The translations under genes were made by a program, and so were the position numbers. 64,000 nucleotides of DNA from Tolumonas lignilytica (GTDB lineage Bacteria; Pseudomonadota; Gammaproteobacteria; Enterobacterales; Aeromonadaceae), in NCBI RefSeq assembly GCF_000527035.1, contig NZ_AZUK01000001.1:1426001-1490000 (forward strand), in the 5' to 3' direction. Below the pieces are notes generated by a model that saw only the letters and a list, made by a program, of their open reading frames with translations, was not told the origin of the DNA and ran no database searches. Below are positions 7,451-16,892 of the stretch, piece by piece; positions within the stretch are counted from its first letter, which is position 1; every line of letters starts with the position of its first letter.

Positions 7451-9490
7451 ATGGCTTTTTTCATGCATCGTCTTTTTCGTTGGTTTCTCTGGTCCGTCTT
7501 GGCGCTGGTGATCACCGTCTGGATAACACTCGGTCTATTAAAGCCCGAGTATCTCAAAGGGCCCTTCGTTGCCTGGGTACAACAGCAAACCGGGCTGCCA
7601 CTGGCTATTGGTAAACTGAGCTACAACCCGCTGTTTCCCAAAATCGTATTAGCCGAGAACGTCACACTGGGGCCCGATATCAAGATCGACAAGGTCTATC
7701 TCGAAATTGCTGATGGTTCCTGGTGGCATCGGCAATTACACATCGCCCATCTCGACATCATTCATCCGCAAATCAAATGGCAGCCGGGATTAAGCCTGCC
7801 TCAACCTTTTCGACAATTGCAGGTCGACGACCTCAACATTCATAAATTGCAACTGAGCTGGTCATCCGGCGCGGTCTCGGGCGGCAATTTACATCTGGCG
7901 AACTGGCAACCGATCCGCGATGGAGAACTCATTCCACTGGCCAATGCCACGTTTGATGCCAGTGTGGAACATCTGCAACATGACACCTTTGCGCTTGGCA
8001 AAACCCGGCTCCAGGGCACCGTCACTGACAGCACGCTGAAATTTGATAACCTGCAAAGCGATATCTTCCACGGCGGGCTGGCCGCCCAATTCATCTGGGA
8101 TCTGAAAAAGAATCATGTGGAATTCCAGAAGCTGGAACTGGCCAATTGGCAGCTCGATCTGCAGGCACTGCCTGCGCTGCCCTTTGCGTTGCCACAGTTC
8201 GACGCCGATGAAGTGTCATTGGAAAATGTCAGTGCCATCGATTTGTCCAAGCATTTTGCCATTAACCAGATCTCCGGCACGCTGGAAAAATTGCAATGGC
8301 ACCCCGGCACACTGCCGACCTTTGAATATCAGGGCAAGCTGGGGGAATACACCAGTGGTCAGTTTCAGTTGACGGATATGCAAGGCGAAGGCCGCCTGCG
8401 TGAGCAAGACTGGCGGATGCAGTTCAATGGCAACGCCTATTCCGGCCAATTCTCTGCCGATCTGGAAGGTGATCGTCCGGCTGCCACCCTGACCATCAAT
8501 GAACTGCAGCTTAATGACATGCACCCTGAACTGCATCCGGGCTGGCGTGCCGTACTGGCTGCGCAACCGTTCCTACAGATCGACCTGCGTCGGCTGGATA
8601 TCAACCATCTCTCCGTGATCTCTTTTGATGACACGGTGCCGCTGACTGTGAAATGGCTCGATATCTTCCTGACCGATTTACGCTGGACTCCCGCCGGGCT
8701 TTCCACCAGCAATCATAAGGCCCGACTGGAAGGTGACTGGCTGGAACTGGTCTGGCAGACCCTGGTCAGTCGCAAGGCCGAATTTCAGGCTGAACTGGCA
8801 GACAATAAAATCCAGCTGGAACAATTTAATACCCAACTGGAAAACTCCGATTTCACAGTCAGTGGACAATGGGGTCTGACCACGGATATTCCGCATCAAC
8901 TCAAGCTGTCACTGAAAAAATTCGATCTGGAACAGCTCAGCGATATGTTAGGGCCCCACTATCCCTTTGCCGGCGAATCGGATCTGACGCTCGATTTACA
9001 GGCAAATGGGCATACGCTGACTGATATCGAAAAGACGCTGCAAGGCAGTGCCACCTTGTCGATTAAAGATCTGTTTGTCGATGGGCTGACCTTAGACAGT
9101 TATCTGGATAATCAACTCACGCCGAAAGCCCCTGAACCCCAAACCTTTGAACAGCTCATTGGCAAGCTGCGTAGTGGTGACACCGCCTTTAACCATGTCC
9201 GTGTTCAGTTGCAGGCCAACCACGGCATGCTGGATTTCGATGGCTCGGCATTTGAATCCATTACCCATCTGCTTGCCTTAAAACAGGGGGTTGATCTGAA
9301 TAAGCAGCAATGGCGTTTGCAGCTTGGCCTGCTCAATGATCAGAACAAGCCTGAATTGCTCGGCAATTTGACCGGCGCTCTGCAGGAGCCACAATTATCG
9401 TTCCATCTACCGGCCAGCAATGCAGCCAGCTGGCCGACCAAACCGATCCATTATCCACCACAGGGGCCACAGGGCCCATTACGGGAATGA
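7451..9490 (+). CDS. AsmA-like envelope protein
   Basis: Predicted bridge-like or periplasmic protein of the AsmA superfamily, 679 residues. One N-terminal membrane anchor (LFRWFLWSVLALVITVWITL) is followed by a long beta-rich periplasmic part. The start of that part (GLPLAIGKLSYNPLFPKIVL) and the C-terminal section with GSATLSIKDLFVDGLTL and ANHGMLDFDGSAF are AsmA-like. Members of the family are linked to outer-membrane lipid homeostasis; the specific role here is unknown. The initiator could also be the ATG at 7463. It follows recG by 48 bp and overlaps the next gene by 4 bp, so the two are probably translationally coupled. Confidence 0.75.
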   Translation: MAFFMHRLFRWFLWSVLALVITVWITLGLLKPEYLKGPFVAWVQQQTGLPLAIGKLSYNPLFPKIVLAENVTLGPDIKIDKVYLEIADGSWWHRQLHIAHLDIIHPQIKWQPGLSLPQPFRQLQVDDLNIHKLQLSWSSGAVSGGNLHLANWQPIRDGELIPLANATFDASVEHLQHDTFALGKTRLQGTVTDSTLKFDNLQSDIFHGGLAAQFIWDLKKNHVEFQKLELANWQLDLQALPALPFALPQFDADEVSLENVSAIDLSKHFAINQISGTLEKLQWHPGTLPTFEYQGKLGEYTSGQFQLTDMQGEGRLREQDWRMQFNGNAYSGQFSADLEGDRPAATLTINELQLNDMHPELHPGWRAVLAAQPFLQIDLRRLDINHLSVISFDDTVPLTVKWLDIFLTDLRWTPAGLSTSNHKARLEGDWLELVWQTLVSRKAEFQAELADNKIQLEQFNTQLENSDFTVSGQWGLTTDIPHQLKLSLKKFDLEQLSDMLGPHYPFAGESDLTLDLQANGHTLTDIEKTLQGSATLSIKDLFVDGLTLDSYLDNQLTPKAPEPQTFEQLIGKLRSGDTAFNHVRVQLQANHGMLDFDGSAFESITHLLALKQGVDLNKQQWRLQLGLLNDQNKPELLGNLTGALQEPQLSFHLPASNAASWPTKPIHYPPQGPQGPLRE

Positions 9491-10185
9491 ACGAGTTGCC
9501 CCCTCGCGAATTTGATGTCAGTGCGGCCGCACAAAATGGGTTGCTGATATACTGGCGACGGCAGGGTGAACAATGGCTGGAAGTCCGCGAAGATCAGCAC
9601 TTTCGCTGGTTGCTGCTCGATGGGGTAGTACAGTCGGTATTGCAACATGCAGCCGCCAGCGAACTCTGTCTGCCGCACCAGCGGCTACTGCAAGCGCTAT
9701 TACCCGCCGAGGCGCAGCAGATCTTACATCTGGGGCTCGGTGGCGGCGATTTGCTGCGCTGGCTGCACCACCGCTATCCCGGTGTGCAGCAAACGGCCGT
9801 CGACTTGAATGCCGCCGTGATCGACATTTATCAGCAATTTTTCCAGCAACAAGAACAGCCGACACTCTGCTGTCATGACGCCTTCGCCTGGCTGAAAACA
9901 GATCCCATGCAATATGACCTGATCCTGATCGATCTGTTCAGTGATGATGGCAGCCCGGCCCCGCTCTTTCAGCCTGAAACCTACCAATACCTGCAACAGC
10001 GGCTAACGCCGCTTGGCAAAGTCATCGTTAACCTGTTGCCCCGCACCGAACAGGAGTGGCAACAGGTTCGCCATCTGCTGGCCTGTTGTGGTCAGGCGCA
10101 CAGCCTACAGATTGCCCATTATCGAAACCACCTGATCTGGACCGAGCCTAAACCTGCAGCCAGAACGTCACCGGCCCATCATTGA
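9487..10185 (+). CDS. Spermidine-synthase-like SAM-dependent protein
   Basis: A 232-residue protein with a Rossmann methyltransferase-type core related to polyamine synthases. [20 protein letters not shown] is the glycine-rich nucleotide-binding motif, [12 protein letters not shown] carries the acidic residue after strand 2, and [19 protein letters not shown] is the catalytic-pocket-like segment. The short N-terminal beta region is reduced compared with true SpeE, so the substrate is unknown. The ATG overlaps the stop of the AsmA-like gene (ATGA). Its 3' end overlaps dtd by 38 bp on the opposite strand. Confidence 0.7.
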   Translation: MNELPPREFDVSAAAQNGLLIYWRRQGEQWLEVREDQHFRWLLLDGVVQSVLQHAAASELCLPHQRLLQALLPAEAQQILHLGLGGGDLLRWLHHRYPGVQQTAVDLNAAVIDIYQQFFQQQEQPTLCCHDAFAWLKTDPMQYDLILIDLFSDDGSPAPLFQPETYQYLQQRLTPLGKVIVNLLPRTEQEWQQVRHLLACCGQAHSLQIAHYRNHLIWTEPKPAARTSPAHH

Positions 10186-10588
10186 CCAGACTCACCTGCA
10201 TGTCTGCGGCAAAGCGTCCACTCGCAACGGGGATCCCTTTTTGTGCAACCTGGCCGATAAAGTGCTCATACAAGGCTTCCGCCCGTACCGGATCGGCATT
10301 GCGCTCGGCAAAACTGGCGCGCATTCCTTTGCGGGTATCCGCCGCCAGCGTGAATTGCGAAACCACCAGTACCTTTCCCTGCACCTGTTGTACGTTCAGG
10401 TTCATCTTGCCTTCTCCATCGCTGAACACCCGATAGCCGGCCACCCGATGTGCCAGCTTATCGGCTTTGACCGGGTCATCATCGCGTTCCACCCCCAGCA
10501 ACACCAGTAACCCCGGTCCGATTTCGCCAGTGATCTCACCGTCCACCACCACGCGTGCTTCACTGACACGCTGAATCAAAGCAATCAT
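10148..10588 (-). CDS. dtd: D-aminoacyl-tRNA deacylase
   Basis: Hydrolyses D-aminoacyl-tRNAs, such as D-Tyr-tRNA, to recycle mischarged tRNA. The protein has 146 residues from the ATG at 10588 (E. coli 145). The family motifs [19 protein letters not shown] and the C-terminal [11 protein letters not shown] (the GP motif of the chirality-proofreading site) are present. The start at 10588 gives [13 protein letters not shown] like known Dtd, with AAGG upstream; the frame continues ten codons further up. It is convergent with, and overlaps, the spermidine-synthase-like gene. Confidence 0.95.
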   Translation of the reverse strand: MIALIQRVSEARVVVDGEITGEIGPGLLVLLGVERDDDPVKADKLAHRVAGYRVFSDGEGKMNLNVQQVQGKVLVVSQFTLAADTRKGMRASFAERNADPVRAEALYEHFIGQVAQKGIPVASGRFAADMQVSLVNDGPVTFWLQV

Positions 10589-10646
10589 CACGCAACCTTC
10601 TCTGTCTTCTGATGACACCTAGCTTAACGGAAATGGAAAGAATCAG

Positions 10647-10682
10647 AAAAAAAAGAGCGGCGAGAGGAGACTTCTCGCCGCT
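10647..10682 (-). terminator. Intrinsic terminator after the MFS gene
   Basis: AGCGGCGAGA (10656-10665) and TCTCGCCGCT (10673-10682) form a 10-bp perfect stem with a 7-nt loop. On the minus strand it is followed by C and then eight T residues (10647-10654). It ends the transcript of the MFS exporter upstream of dtd. Confidence 0.85.
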
Positions 10683-10748
10683 AAAGGTCCGCTTACTAAG
10701 CGTTTCTACAAAGGAACTCTGTGATGGATAAGCTCTGCGATAGCGAGC

Positions 10749-12050
10749 TCAGTGATGAATTGGATGATGGTGTGAATGCCAGTCATCGCAGGCAGGCACC
10801 GTGTTTCTGGCATGGTGCGTCAGATACAGCAGTACCACCCCGCCCAGCAACAACACTGCACCCAACCCCATAATCGACGTAATACCCAGGCTGACCAAAA
10901 ATGCACTGGCAAAAGAAGCCGATAACATCTGACCCGCCCCTGCCAACGCTGTGGCAGTACCGGCTGTGCGTTTGTAAGGCTCCAGCAGGCTGGAAAGTGC
11001 ATTCGGGAACGCCATGCCATTACCAAATGCAAACAGTGACAAGCTCAGCATCATCAACAATGCGGTGTGCGGCAGTATCAGCATGCACACACCCGAGACC
11101 AGCTGCAGCATCGATGCACCTTGCAAGACTGACTCTTTAGAAAAGTAATGCCGAGTCTTACTGGCCAGCACACCGCCTAATACCAGTGAAATCGCCGGTA
11201 ACAGCGTCCAGCGGCCATAGACATCCGCTGACATCCCAACCTGCATCTGCATGATGAACGGCATTACGGAAATCGAGAAAACGTTGAGTGAATACTGAAT
11301 CCACACCACGCCCGAATAACAGCGAAAGTGGTCACTCTTCAGCAGTTGCCAGTATTGATGCACAAAATCACTGGCATGGGCCCGATCTGCAGAAGATTCT
11401 GCGGTATGTGTCTCTTCAAAACGATAGAACAACAAGACCCAGAGAAGACCGAGATAACCGGCCATCGTGAAGAAAATACTGACCCAGCCAAAGTGAGTAG
11501 TCAGGAAGCCACCGGCCAATGGCGTAATGGTCGGCACAAACGCCATTACAATCCCGAAATAGGCCATCGCCTGGCGCAGGTGCGTCCCTTCATAACGATC
11601 ACGTAACGACACCCGGGCAATGACGGAAGCACAACCGGCACCGACACCCTGTAGTACTCGTCCTAGGATAATGATGGCGGCACTCTGATGGGCAAATAAA
11701 CTCAGCAGGATCCCGACAACGGCAACCATCAAGCCCGATAGCAACACCGGACGGCGACCATAAATATCTGAAAATGGGCCATAAAATAACTGAGAAGGAC
11801 CAAAGCCGAGCAAATAGGCAGAGACCAGCCATTGCGTCATCTGCGAGGAGATGTGTAGATCCTGATGCATTTCTGGCAGCGCCGGCAGCAACAAGCTCAT
11901 CCCGGTCTGACCAACGGCAATCAACAAACAAGAGTAAATTACTGGTATCCATTTTTCCCGTCGGCTCAATTCTTTCGACTGAACGATCGACGGTTGTTGA
12001 ATTACAACGCTATCTTTATAGTATGCGCCACTACTACTATCACTGCTCAT
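10749..12050 (-). CDS. MFS drug-efflux transporter, Bcr/CflA type
   Basis: Predicted inner-membrane proton-driven exporter of 433 residues with about 12 hydrophobic helices. After the first helix comes LLLPALPEMHQDLHIS, typical of the Bcr/CflA/EmrD group, and the MFS motif A is in GPFSDIYGRRPVLLSG. Motif C-like GVGAGCASVIARVSLRDRY follows. The N-terminal 35 residues are a polar extension. The C-terminus ends in an unusual His-rich tail (HSHHHPIHH), which might bind metal or simply be disordered. It is divergent from a LysR regulator whose gene starts 262 bp away, so that regulator may control it. The substrate is unknown. Confidence 0.85.
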   Translation of the reverse strand: MSSDSSSGAYYKDSVVIQQPSIVQSKELSRREKWIPVIYSCLLIAVGQTGMSLLLPALPEMHQDLHISSQMTQWLVSAYLLGFGPSQLFYGPFSDIYGRRPVLLSGLMVAVVGILLSLFAHQSAAIIILGRVLQGVGAGCASVIARVSLRDRYEGTHLRQAMAYFGIVMAFVPTITPLAGGFLTTHFGWVSIFFTMAGYLGLLWVLLFYRFEETHTAESSADRAHASDFVHQYWQLLKSDHFRCYSGVVWIQYSLNVFSISVMPFIMQMQVGMSADVYGRWTLLPAISLVLGGVLASKTRHYFSKESVLQGASMLQLVSGVCMLILPHTALLMMLSLSLFAFGNGMAFPNALSSLLEPYKRTAGTATALAGAGQMLSASFASAFLVSLGITSIMGLGAVLLLGGVVLLYLTHHARNTVPACDDWHSHHHPIHH

Positions 12051-12090
12051 TTTTTGTTCTCTGATATCTTAGCGGGAAAACATAACCCGA

Positions 12091-12115
12091 ACCATGAAAC
12101 ATCTCATTTCATGGT
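12091..12115. promoter_or_regulatory. Inverted repeat in the MFS-LysR intergenic region
   Basis: ACCATGAAA and TTTCATGGT form a perfect 9-bp inverted repeat with a 7-nt spacer, 41 bp upstream of the MFS start. A second one, AGAAC-TTGGG-GTTCT, lies near 12126-12140. They are candidate operators for the divergent LysR regulator, by position only. Confidence 0.4.
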
Positions 12116-12311
12116 GAAAAACTCTGCAGAACTTGGGGTTCTCAGTGTTTTTTATAATTATCCGTAGTGGAGATGAAAACTGTCTAACGACTAATTTTCA
12201 TAACCTGTGATAAGAAAAACTTTTCGCGGCTCATGGCCCGAATTATGCATTTGGCTGATGAACCGGCCGCAGTCATAGGTCGCATCCGGTTTTGGGCATT
12301 AAGAGGTCATC

Positions 12312-13250
12312 GTGAACGTTCGCTTTCTGGAAACATTTCTGTGGGTTGCCCGGTTAAATAGTTTCCGATTAACAGCTGAAAAATTATTCACCACCCAGGC
12401 ATCCATCTCAAACCGGATCGCGGCGTTGGAAGAAGAACTGGGCGTAAGATTGTTTGTGCGGGACAGCAAAGGCGTCCGGCTCACCCCTGATGGCGAAAAG
12501 GTGCTGGAGTATGCCGAACAAATTGTCGGCCGGGCCCACGCCTTACGCATGTCGCTCGGACAGGCCAGTGGCTATGAGGGTAAAGTCCGCATCGGTGCGA
12601 TCGATTCGGTGGTACATACCTGGTTTATTGAACTGTTATCATGGATCACCGATCACTACCCGCATCTGGAAGTCGAAATCACGGTCGACAGTGCCCGTGG
12701 TCTCGCTAATCAGTTGCAGAAAGGCTATCTCGACATCGCTTTTCAGGCTGATCTGATCCGTCTTGAATCGATCCACAACCTCGAACTGGCGAAATACCCC
12801 ATGCGCTGGATTGTCGCCGCCAATTCCGCATTTAACCGCCCATTCGCCTCATTGCAGGATCTGGCCAAAGAGCGGTTGATCACCTTTGTCGCCAACTCCC
12901 GTCCGCATCAGGATATTCTCAGCCTGCTGCATCTGAACGGCATTACATCGCCTCGGGTCAGTTGCGTGAACTCTTTTGCCGCCATGACGCGGCTGATTGA
13001 AGATGGTTTCGGGATTGGCGTCATTCCGCCGGCGCTGGTACGGGAACAGTTGGCGAACGGTTCGCTGGTGATCCTGAATATCGAAAACACCCAACCCTCC
13101 TCGTTGTCGATGCTGTCACAGGTTGCCTCCTGGCGCACAGGGCCGGGGCTGGATCACTGTGAGGCGATCGTGCGCCAGGCACAAAATATTGTGCAGCGTT
13201 TCTGTAAGATCATCGGCCAAGAACGCGGGATTGCGGCAACCAGCACATAA
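12312..13250 (+). CDS. LysR-family transcriptional regulator
   Basis: 312 residues. The N-terminal winged HTH (about 1-60) reads FLETFLWVARLNSFRLTAEK then TTQASISNRIAALEEELG, the standard LysR pattern. The effector-binding domain follows from about residue 90 (GKVRIGAIDSVVHTWF, LDIAFQAD, GFGIGVIPPALV). The start is a GTG at 12312 with AGAGG 6 nt upstream; no better ATG exists nearby. Divergent transcription from the MFS exporter suggests it controls that gene. The ligand cannot be inferred. Confidence 0.88.
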   Translation: MNVRFLETFLWVARLNSFRLTAEKLFTTQASISNRIAALEEELGVRLFVRDSKGVRLTPDGEKVLEYAEQIVGRAHALRMSLGQASGYEGKVRIGAIDSVVHTWFIELLSWITDHYPHLEVEITVDSARGLANQLQKGYLDIAFQADLIRLESIHNLELAKYPMRWIVAANSAFNRPFASLQDLAKERLITFVANSRPHQDILSLLHLNGITSPRVSCVNSFAAMTRLIEDGFGIGVIPPALVREQLANGSLVILNIENTQPSSLSMLSQVASWRTGPGLDHCEAIVRQAQNIVQRFCKIIGQERGIAATST

Positions 13251-13319
13251 GCGATAGCGGGCGGTGGATAAAAAACGCTAATATGGGTCACCATTCCCGC
13301 TCTGTCATCCGAGTCTGTT

Positions 13320-14042
13320 ATGCAGTTTTTCCGTCGTTTACAGGATATCCGTGCCATCAGTTTTGATCTGGACGACACGCTTTATGATAACCGTCCGGTG
13401 ATCGAGCACGCCGAACAGTGGATGGTTGACGCCATGCGCGACCGCTATCTGGCCAGTGCCATGTATGATCGAACCTGGTGGCAACAGCTCAAACACGAAT
13501 TACAGCTCGCCGACCCTTCGCTGCATGATGATGTCAGTCGTTGTCGGCTAGCCATGATCGAAGTAGGCCTGCAACGCGGCGGTATGGCAAAAGCCGAGGC
13601 CAAAACCGCGGCACAACATGTCTTTGCCGAATTTCTCGAAGTCCGTTCTCGCGTGATCGTTCCGGAAGCCTCGCTGGATGTCTTAAAAAAACTCAGCCGG
13701 CATTTCCCGCTGGTAGTCATCACCAATGGCAATGTCTTATTGGAACGGATCGGGCTGGCAGGTCAGTTTAAGCATGTACTGAAAGCCGGTAATGGCCGCA
13801 AGATGAAACCGGCCCCGGATATGTTCCGGCTGATGGCGGCGCAACTGAAGTTGAGTCCGCATCAGATCCTGCATGTGGGCGACGATGTCACCACTGATGT
13901 GCTCGGCGCAATAAGAAATGGTTATCAGGCTGCCTGGATCAATAATCAGGGGCAGGATTGGCGTACGTTGCATACACTGCCGCATCTGATGTTGCATGAT
14001 ATTCAGGATCTGTTGTCGTTAATTCCTGCTTCTCAGCAGTAA
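13320..14042 (+). CDS. yigB: HAD phosphatase YigB (flavin biosynthesis)
   Basis: HAD-superfamily hydrolase, 240 residues. In E. coli, YigB is one of the phosphatases that dephosphorylate 5-amino-6-(5-phosphoribitylamino)uracil in riboflavin synthesis. Motif I is FDLDDTLYDNRPV (nucleophile Asp16, Asp18). Motif II is VVITNGN, motif III Lys is in RKMKPAPDMF, and motif IV is HVGDDVTTDVLGAI. FDLDDTLYDNRP and HVGDDxTTDVxGAIRxG match E. coli YigB by memory. The following DMT transporter begins 13 bp downstream and is likely cotranscribed. Confidence 0.88.
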   Translation: MQFFRRLQDIRAISFDLDDTLYDNRPVIEHAEQWMVDAMRDRYLASAMYDRTWWQQLKHELQLADPSLHDDVSRCRLAMIEVGLQRGGMAKAEAKTAAQHVFAEFLEVRSRVIVPEASLDVLKKLSRHFPLVVITNGNVLLERIGLAGQFKHVLKAGNGRKMKPAPDMFRLMAAQLKLSPHQILHVGDDVTTDVLGAIRNGYQAAWINNQGQDWRTLHTLPHLMLHDIQDLLSLIPASQQ

Positions 14043-14055
14043 GAGTAGTCTGGTA

Positions 14056-14943
14056 ATGAATCCATCCGCTTATGTAACCGGTTTAATGTTGGCGATATTG
14101 GCCGCCTGTGGTTTTGCCAGTAAGGCCATTTTTGTCAAACTGGCCTATCGATATGGTGTCGACGGCACGACCTTGGTGACCATACGTTTACTGCTGGTCT
14201 TACCATTTATTTCGATTATGCGTCTGTTCCGTCGTGGACCGACCAAGCCGCTCGCCTGGTCGGATCGCGCCATGATCCTGTTATTGGGTATCCTGGGATA
14301 TTATCTGGCCAGCCTGTTTGATTTCATCGGTCTGGAAACCGTTAGCGCCAGCATTGAACGACTGGTGCTTTGCCTCTACCCCACCCTGACAGTGCTGTTA
14401 TCCGCCTGGCTTATGAAAACCACCATCAGCCGACACATGTGGTTGTCTATGTTGCTGACGTATCTGGGGATGGTGATTGTTCTGGTCCCGGATTTTGCCG
14501 GTGCACGTCTCAATCTGGTGGGTCTGCTGTTTGTCGTGGCCAGTACCGTCAGTTATGCCTTGTATCTGACCTGGAGCCCGCCCGTCATCAAGCGGATCGG
14601 TTCCATGCGCTTTGCCGAACTCGCCCTCAGCATGTCGGCGTTATCCATGTTCATTCACTATGCCCTCACGCGCCCACTGCATCATCTCGTTGTTCAGCCC
14701 CTCCCTGTCTGGGGCTATGGTTTAATCATGGCGTTACTCTCGACGGTGCTGCCGTTGTATGCCCTGGCCGCCGCCATGGCGAGAATTGGTGCCGGCAAAA
14801 CCGCACTGATTGGCAGCGTCGGGCCGATTCTGACCATTTTTATGAGTATTGGCATATTGAATGAACACCTAACCCCGCTGCAATGGGTCGGTGTCAGCGT
14901 CGTGTTGACCGGGATCTGGCTAGTTGGGCAGCGAAAAACCTGA
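14056..14943 (+). CDS. EamA/DMT-family transporter
   Basis: Inner-membrane permease of the drug/metabolite transporter superfamily, 295 residues with about ten hydrophobic helices arranged as two EamA repeats (about 10-140 and 155-290). The repeat signatures include ILAACGFASKAIFVKLAY and, near the C-terminus, KTALIGSVGPILTIFMSIG followed by LTPLQWVGVSVVLTGIWLV. The substrate is unknown. It follows yigB by 13 bp. Its 3' end overlaps the convergent lipoprotein gene by 24 bp. Confidence 0.88.
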   Translation: MNPSAYVTGLMLAILAACGFASKAIFVKLAYRYGVDGTTLVTIRLLLVLPFISIMRLFRRGPTKPLAWSDRAMILLLGILGYYLASLFDFIGLETVSASIERLVLCLYPTLTVLLSAWLMKTTISRHMWLSMLLTYLGMVIVLVPDFAGARLNLVGLLFVVASTVSYALYLTWSPPVIKRIGSMRFAELALSMSALSMFIHYALTRPLHHLVVQPLPVWGYGLIMALLSTVLPLYALAAAMARIGAGKTALIGSVGPILTIFMSIGILNEHLTPLQWVGVSVVLTGIWLVGQRKT

Positions 14944-15555
14944 TCCCTGCCGCAGCGAAACCATCAGACGGGCAAAGCCACGGGCATACTCGCGATGGGT
15001 TATCTGGTCAATCTGGGGCCAGCGATCCATCGGCAGAAAGGCATACTCCTTCTGGGTTTCCATCTCGGTGCCATGCAAGGCAACCCAACGCGGATTATAA
15101 CTGCGCTGGGCGGTTTTATCCCACGTCAGTGTCTGTCGCATGGCCGCTTCCATCTCGGCCGGATGACTTAACCCATACGCTGCAATCTCACTACCGAACT
15201 GCTCACTGAGTTTGGTCACGCCTTGCTGGACCGAAGCATCCAGTGATTTATTGGCATCACTTCTTGCTCGTAACTGGGCGGTATAAAACCAGAACATGGC
15301 ATCATGATAGTGTTGTTGCTGATAAAGCTGATAGGCCAGCGCAAACAGCACGGGCGGGGTCACCGCATTTGGCTTGTTCTGTACTGACAGCAGCATATTC
15401 TGGTCACCCTGCAATAGGGCATCTACCTGACGGCGCGTCGTTTCCCAGGGTAACAGTCGATATTCCCCCTGGGGTTGAATCAAGGCGGGCGGTGCTTCCT
15501 GTGCACACCCCGTCATCAGCGCTAGCAACAGTAATGCGCCTGTTTTCTGCCACAT
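14920..15555 (-). CDS. Putative lipoprotein of unknown function
   Basis: 211 residues with a lipoprotein signal peptide: a charged start, a hydrophobic run LLLLALMTGC and a lipobox Cys at about residue 16. The mature part is soluble, with tetratricopeptide-like helices (VLFALAYQLYQQQHYHDAMFWFYTAQL) and conserved-looking aromatic residues near the end (NPRWVALHG, REYARGFARL). I do not recognise a named family. It is divergent from ddl and convergent with the DMT transporter. Confidence 0.7.
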   Translation of the reverse strand: MWQKTGALLLLALMTGCAQEAPPALIQPQGEYRLLPWETTRRQVDALLQGDQNMLLSVQNKPNAVTPPVLFALAYQLYQQQHYHDAMFWFYTAQLRARSDANKSLDASVQQGVTKLSEQFGSEIAAYGLSHPAEMEAAMRQTLTWDKTAQRSYNPRWVALHGTEMETQKEYAFLPMDRWPQIDQITHREYARGFARLMVSLRQGSGFSLPN

Positions 15556-15724
15556 ACCTATCTCCTATCCTGCCCGTGTAGAGTAATAGCCTGCGACATG
15601 ATTGATTGTCAATTGCAGGGAAAAATAGCCGAAGGCTTTGCCCTGTCGGAACAGGCTTGTTAGACTGCGGACAGGCGGCCGCCGGGAGCTGGCGACCCAC
15701 CAGCCAATTGTAAAGGATATCAAG

Positions 15725-16708
15725 ATGAAACACCTTCACGTACTGCTGCTGTGCGGCGGTGGCGGCAGTGAGCATGAAATTTCTCTGCTGAGTGCTAACT
15801 TTCTGGAAAGCCAGTTGAAAAATCTGGCGGAAGTCAGCGTTACCCGAGTTGAACTCTTTCCCGATCACTGGCAGACCAGCGATGGCCGCTCCTGTCATTT
15901 GGGCATGGATCAGCAGTTGCACTTCGATAATGGCGCACAGCCGGTCGATTTTGTCGTTCCCTGCATCCATGGTTATCCCGGTGAAACTGGCGACATCCAG
16001 TCAATGCTGGAACTGATCGGCCTGCCCTATCTGGGCTGTGGCTCTGAAGGCAGCAAACTCTGTTTTAACAAAGTCAGCACCAAACTCTGGCTGTCCGCAT
16101 TGGGCATTCCAAATACCCCATTCCTGTTCCTGTCAGAAAACAATGAAGCAGCCCATGCACAGGCGCATACCGCCTTCCGTAACTGGGGCGCTGTCTTTGT
16201 GAAAGCCGCCAGTCAGGGTTCTTCCGTCGGCTGTTATAAAGTAACCGACGCTGCGGCACTATCCGCCGCGGTCAATGCTGCATTCGGCTATTCCGATCAG
16301 GTGCTGGTCGAGAAAGCGGTACGCCCGCGCGAATTGGAAGTGGCGGTATACCGCTATAACAACCAATTGGTTGCAACCCGTCCGGGCGAAATCAGTACGC
16401 CAAGTGACAGTTTCTACAGTTATGAAGAAAAATACAGTGCCGGCAGCCACTCCACCACCTATCTGGAAGCACCCGGCTTGAGTGAAGAACAGATCAGCAC
16501 CATCCGTGAATATGCCTTGAAGGCATTCACTCAGTTGGGGTTAAAAGATCTGTCCCGCATTGATTTCTTCCTGACAGAAGAAAATGAAATATTGCTGAAC
16601 GAAATTAATACCTTTCCCGGCATGACCCCTATTTCCATGTTCCCGAAACTTCTCGAACATCATGGAGATCAGTTTGGTCAGTTCCTGGAAGGCATCATTC
16701 GCCAGTAA
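15725..16708 (+). CDS. ddl: D-alanine--D-alanine ligase
   Basis: ATP-grasp ligase that joins two D-Ala for peptidoglycan precursor synthesis; 327 residues from the ATG at 15725. N-terminal LCGGGGSEHEISLLSA, CIHGYPGETGDIQSMLEL, the ATP-grasp VKAASQGSSVGCYKV, and the C-terminal metal/substrate motif LLNEINTFPGMTPISMFP are diagnostic. AAGGAT precedes this ATG; the frame extends 29 codons upstream without a good ribosome site. It stands apart from any cell-wall gene cluster, which suggests the ddlA type rather than the division-cluster ddlB. Confidence 0.93.
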   Translation: MKHLHVLLLCGGGGSEHEISLLSANFLESQLKNLAEVSVTRVELFPDHWQTSDGRSCHLGMDQQLHFDNGAQPVDFVVPCIHGYPGETGDIQSMLELIGLPYLGCGSEGSKLCFNKVSTKLWLSALGIPNTPFLFLSENNEAAHAQAHTAFRNWGAVFVKAASQGSSVGCYKVTDAAALSAAVNAAFGYSDQVLVEKAVRPRELEVAVYRYNNQLVATRPGEISTPSDSFYSYEEKYSAGSHSTTYLEAPGLSEEQISTIREYALKAFTQLGLKDLSRIDFFLTEENEILLNEINTFPGMTPISMFPKLLEHHGDQFGQFLEGIIRQ

Positions 16709-16720
16709 TCTGTTCGAATA

Positions 16721-16753
16721 CCCCATTATTACCGGCAAATGGTAATAATGGGG
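16721..16753. terminator. Hairpin downstream of ddl
   Basis: CCCCATTATTACC and GGTAATAATGGGG form a perfect 13-bp stem around a 7-nt loop, 12 bp after the ddl stop codon. There is no T-tract, so it may terminate weakly or stabilise the 3' end. Confidence 0.5.
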
Positions 16754-16892
16754 CATCCTCCGCCTTATTTCTTCCCCGAAACTTTGACTATTACCACAGC
16801 AACACTGTTTTTAAATTGAACCCCTTTCACTTTATATGTGATATTAACAATGCGCTCGGCAAAATATCCTCACATGAAGAAGGTGTTTTAAA

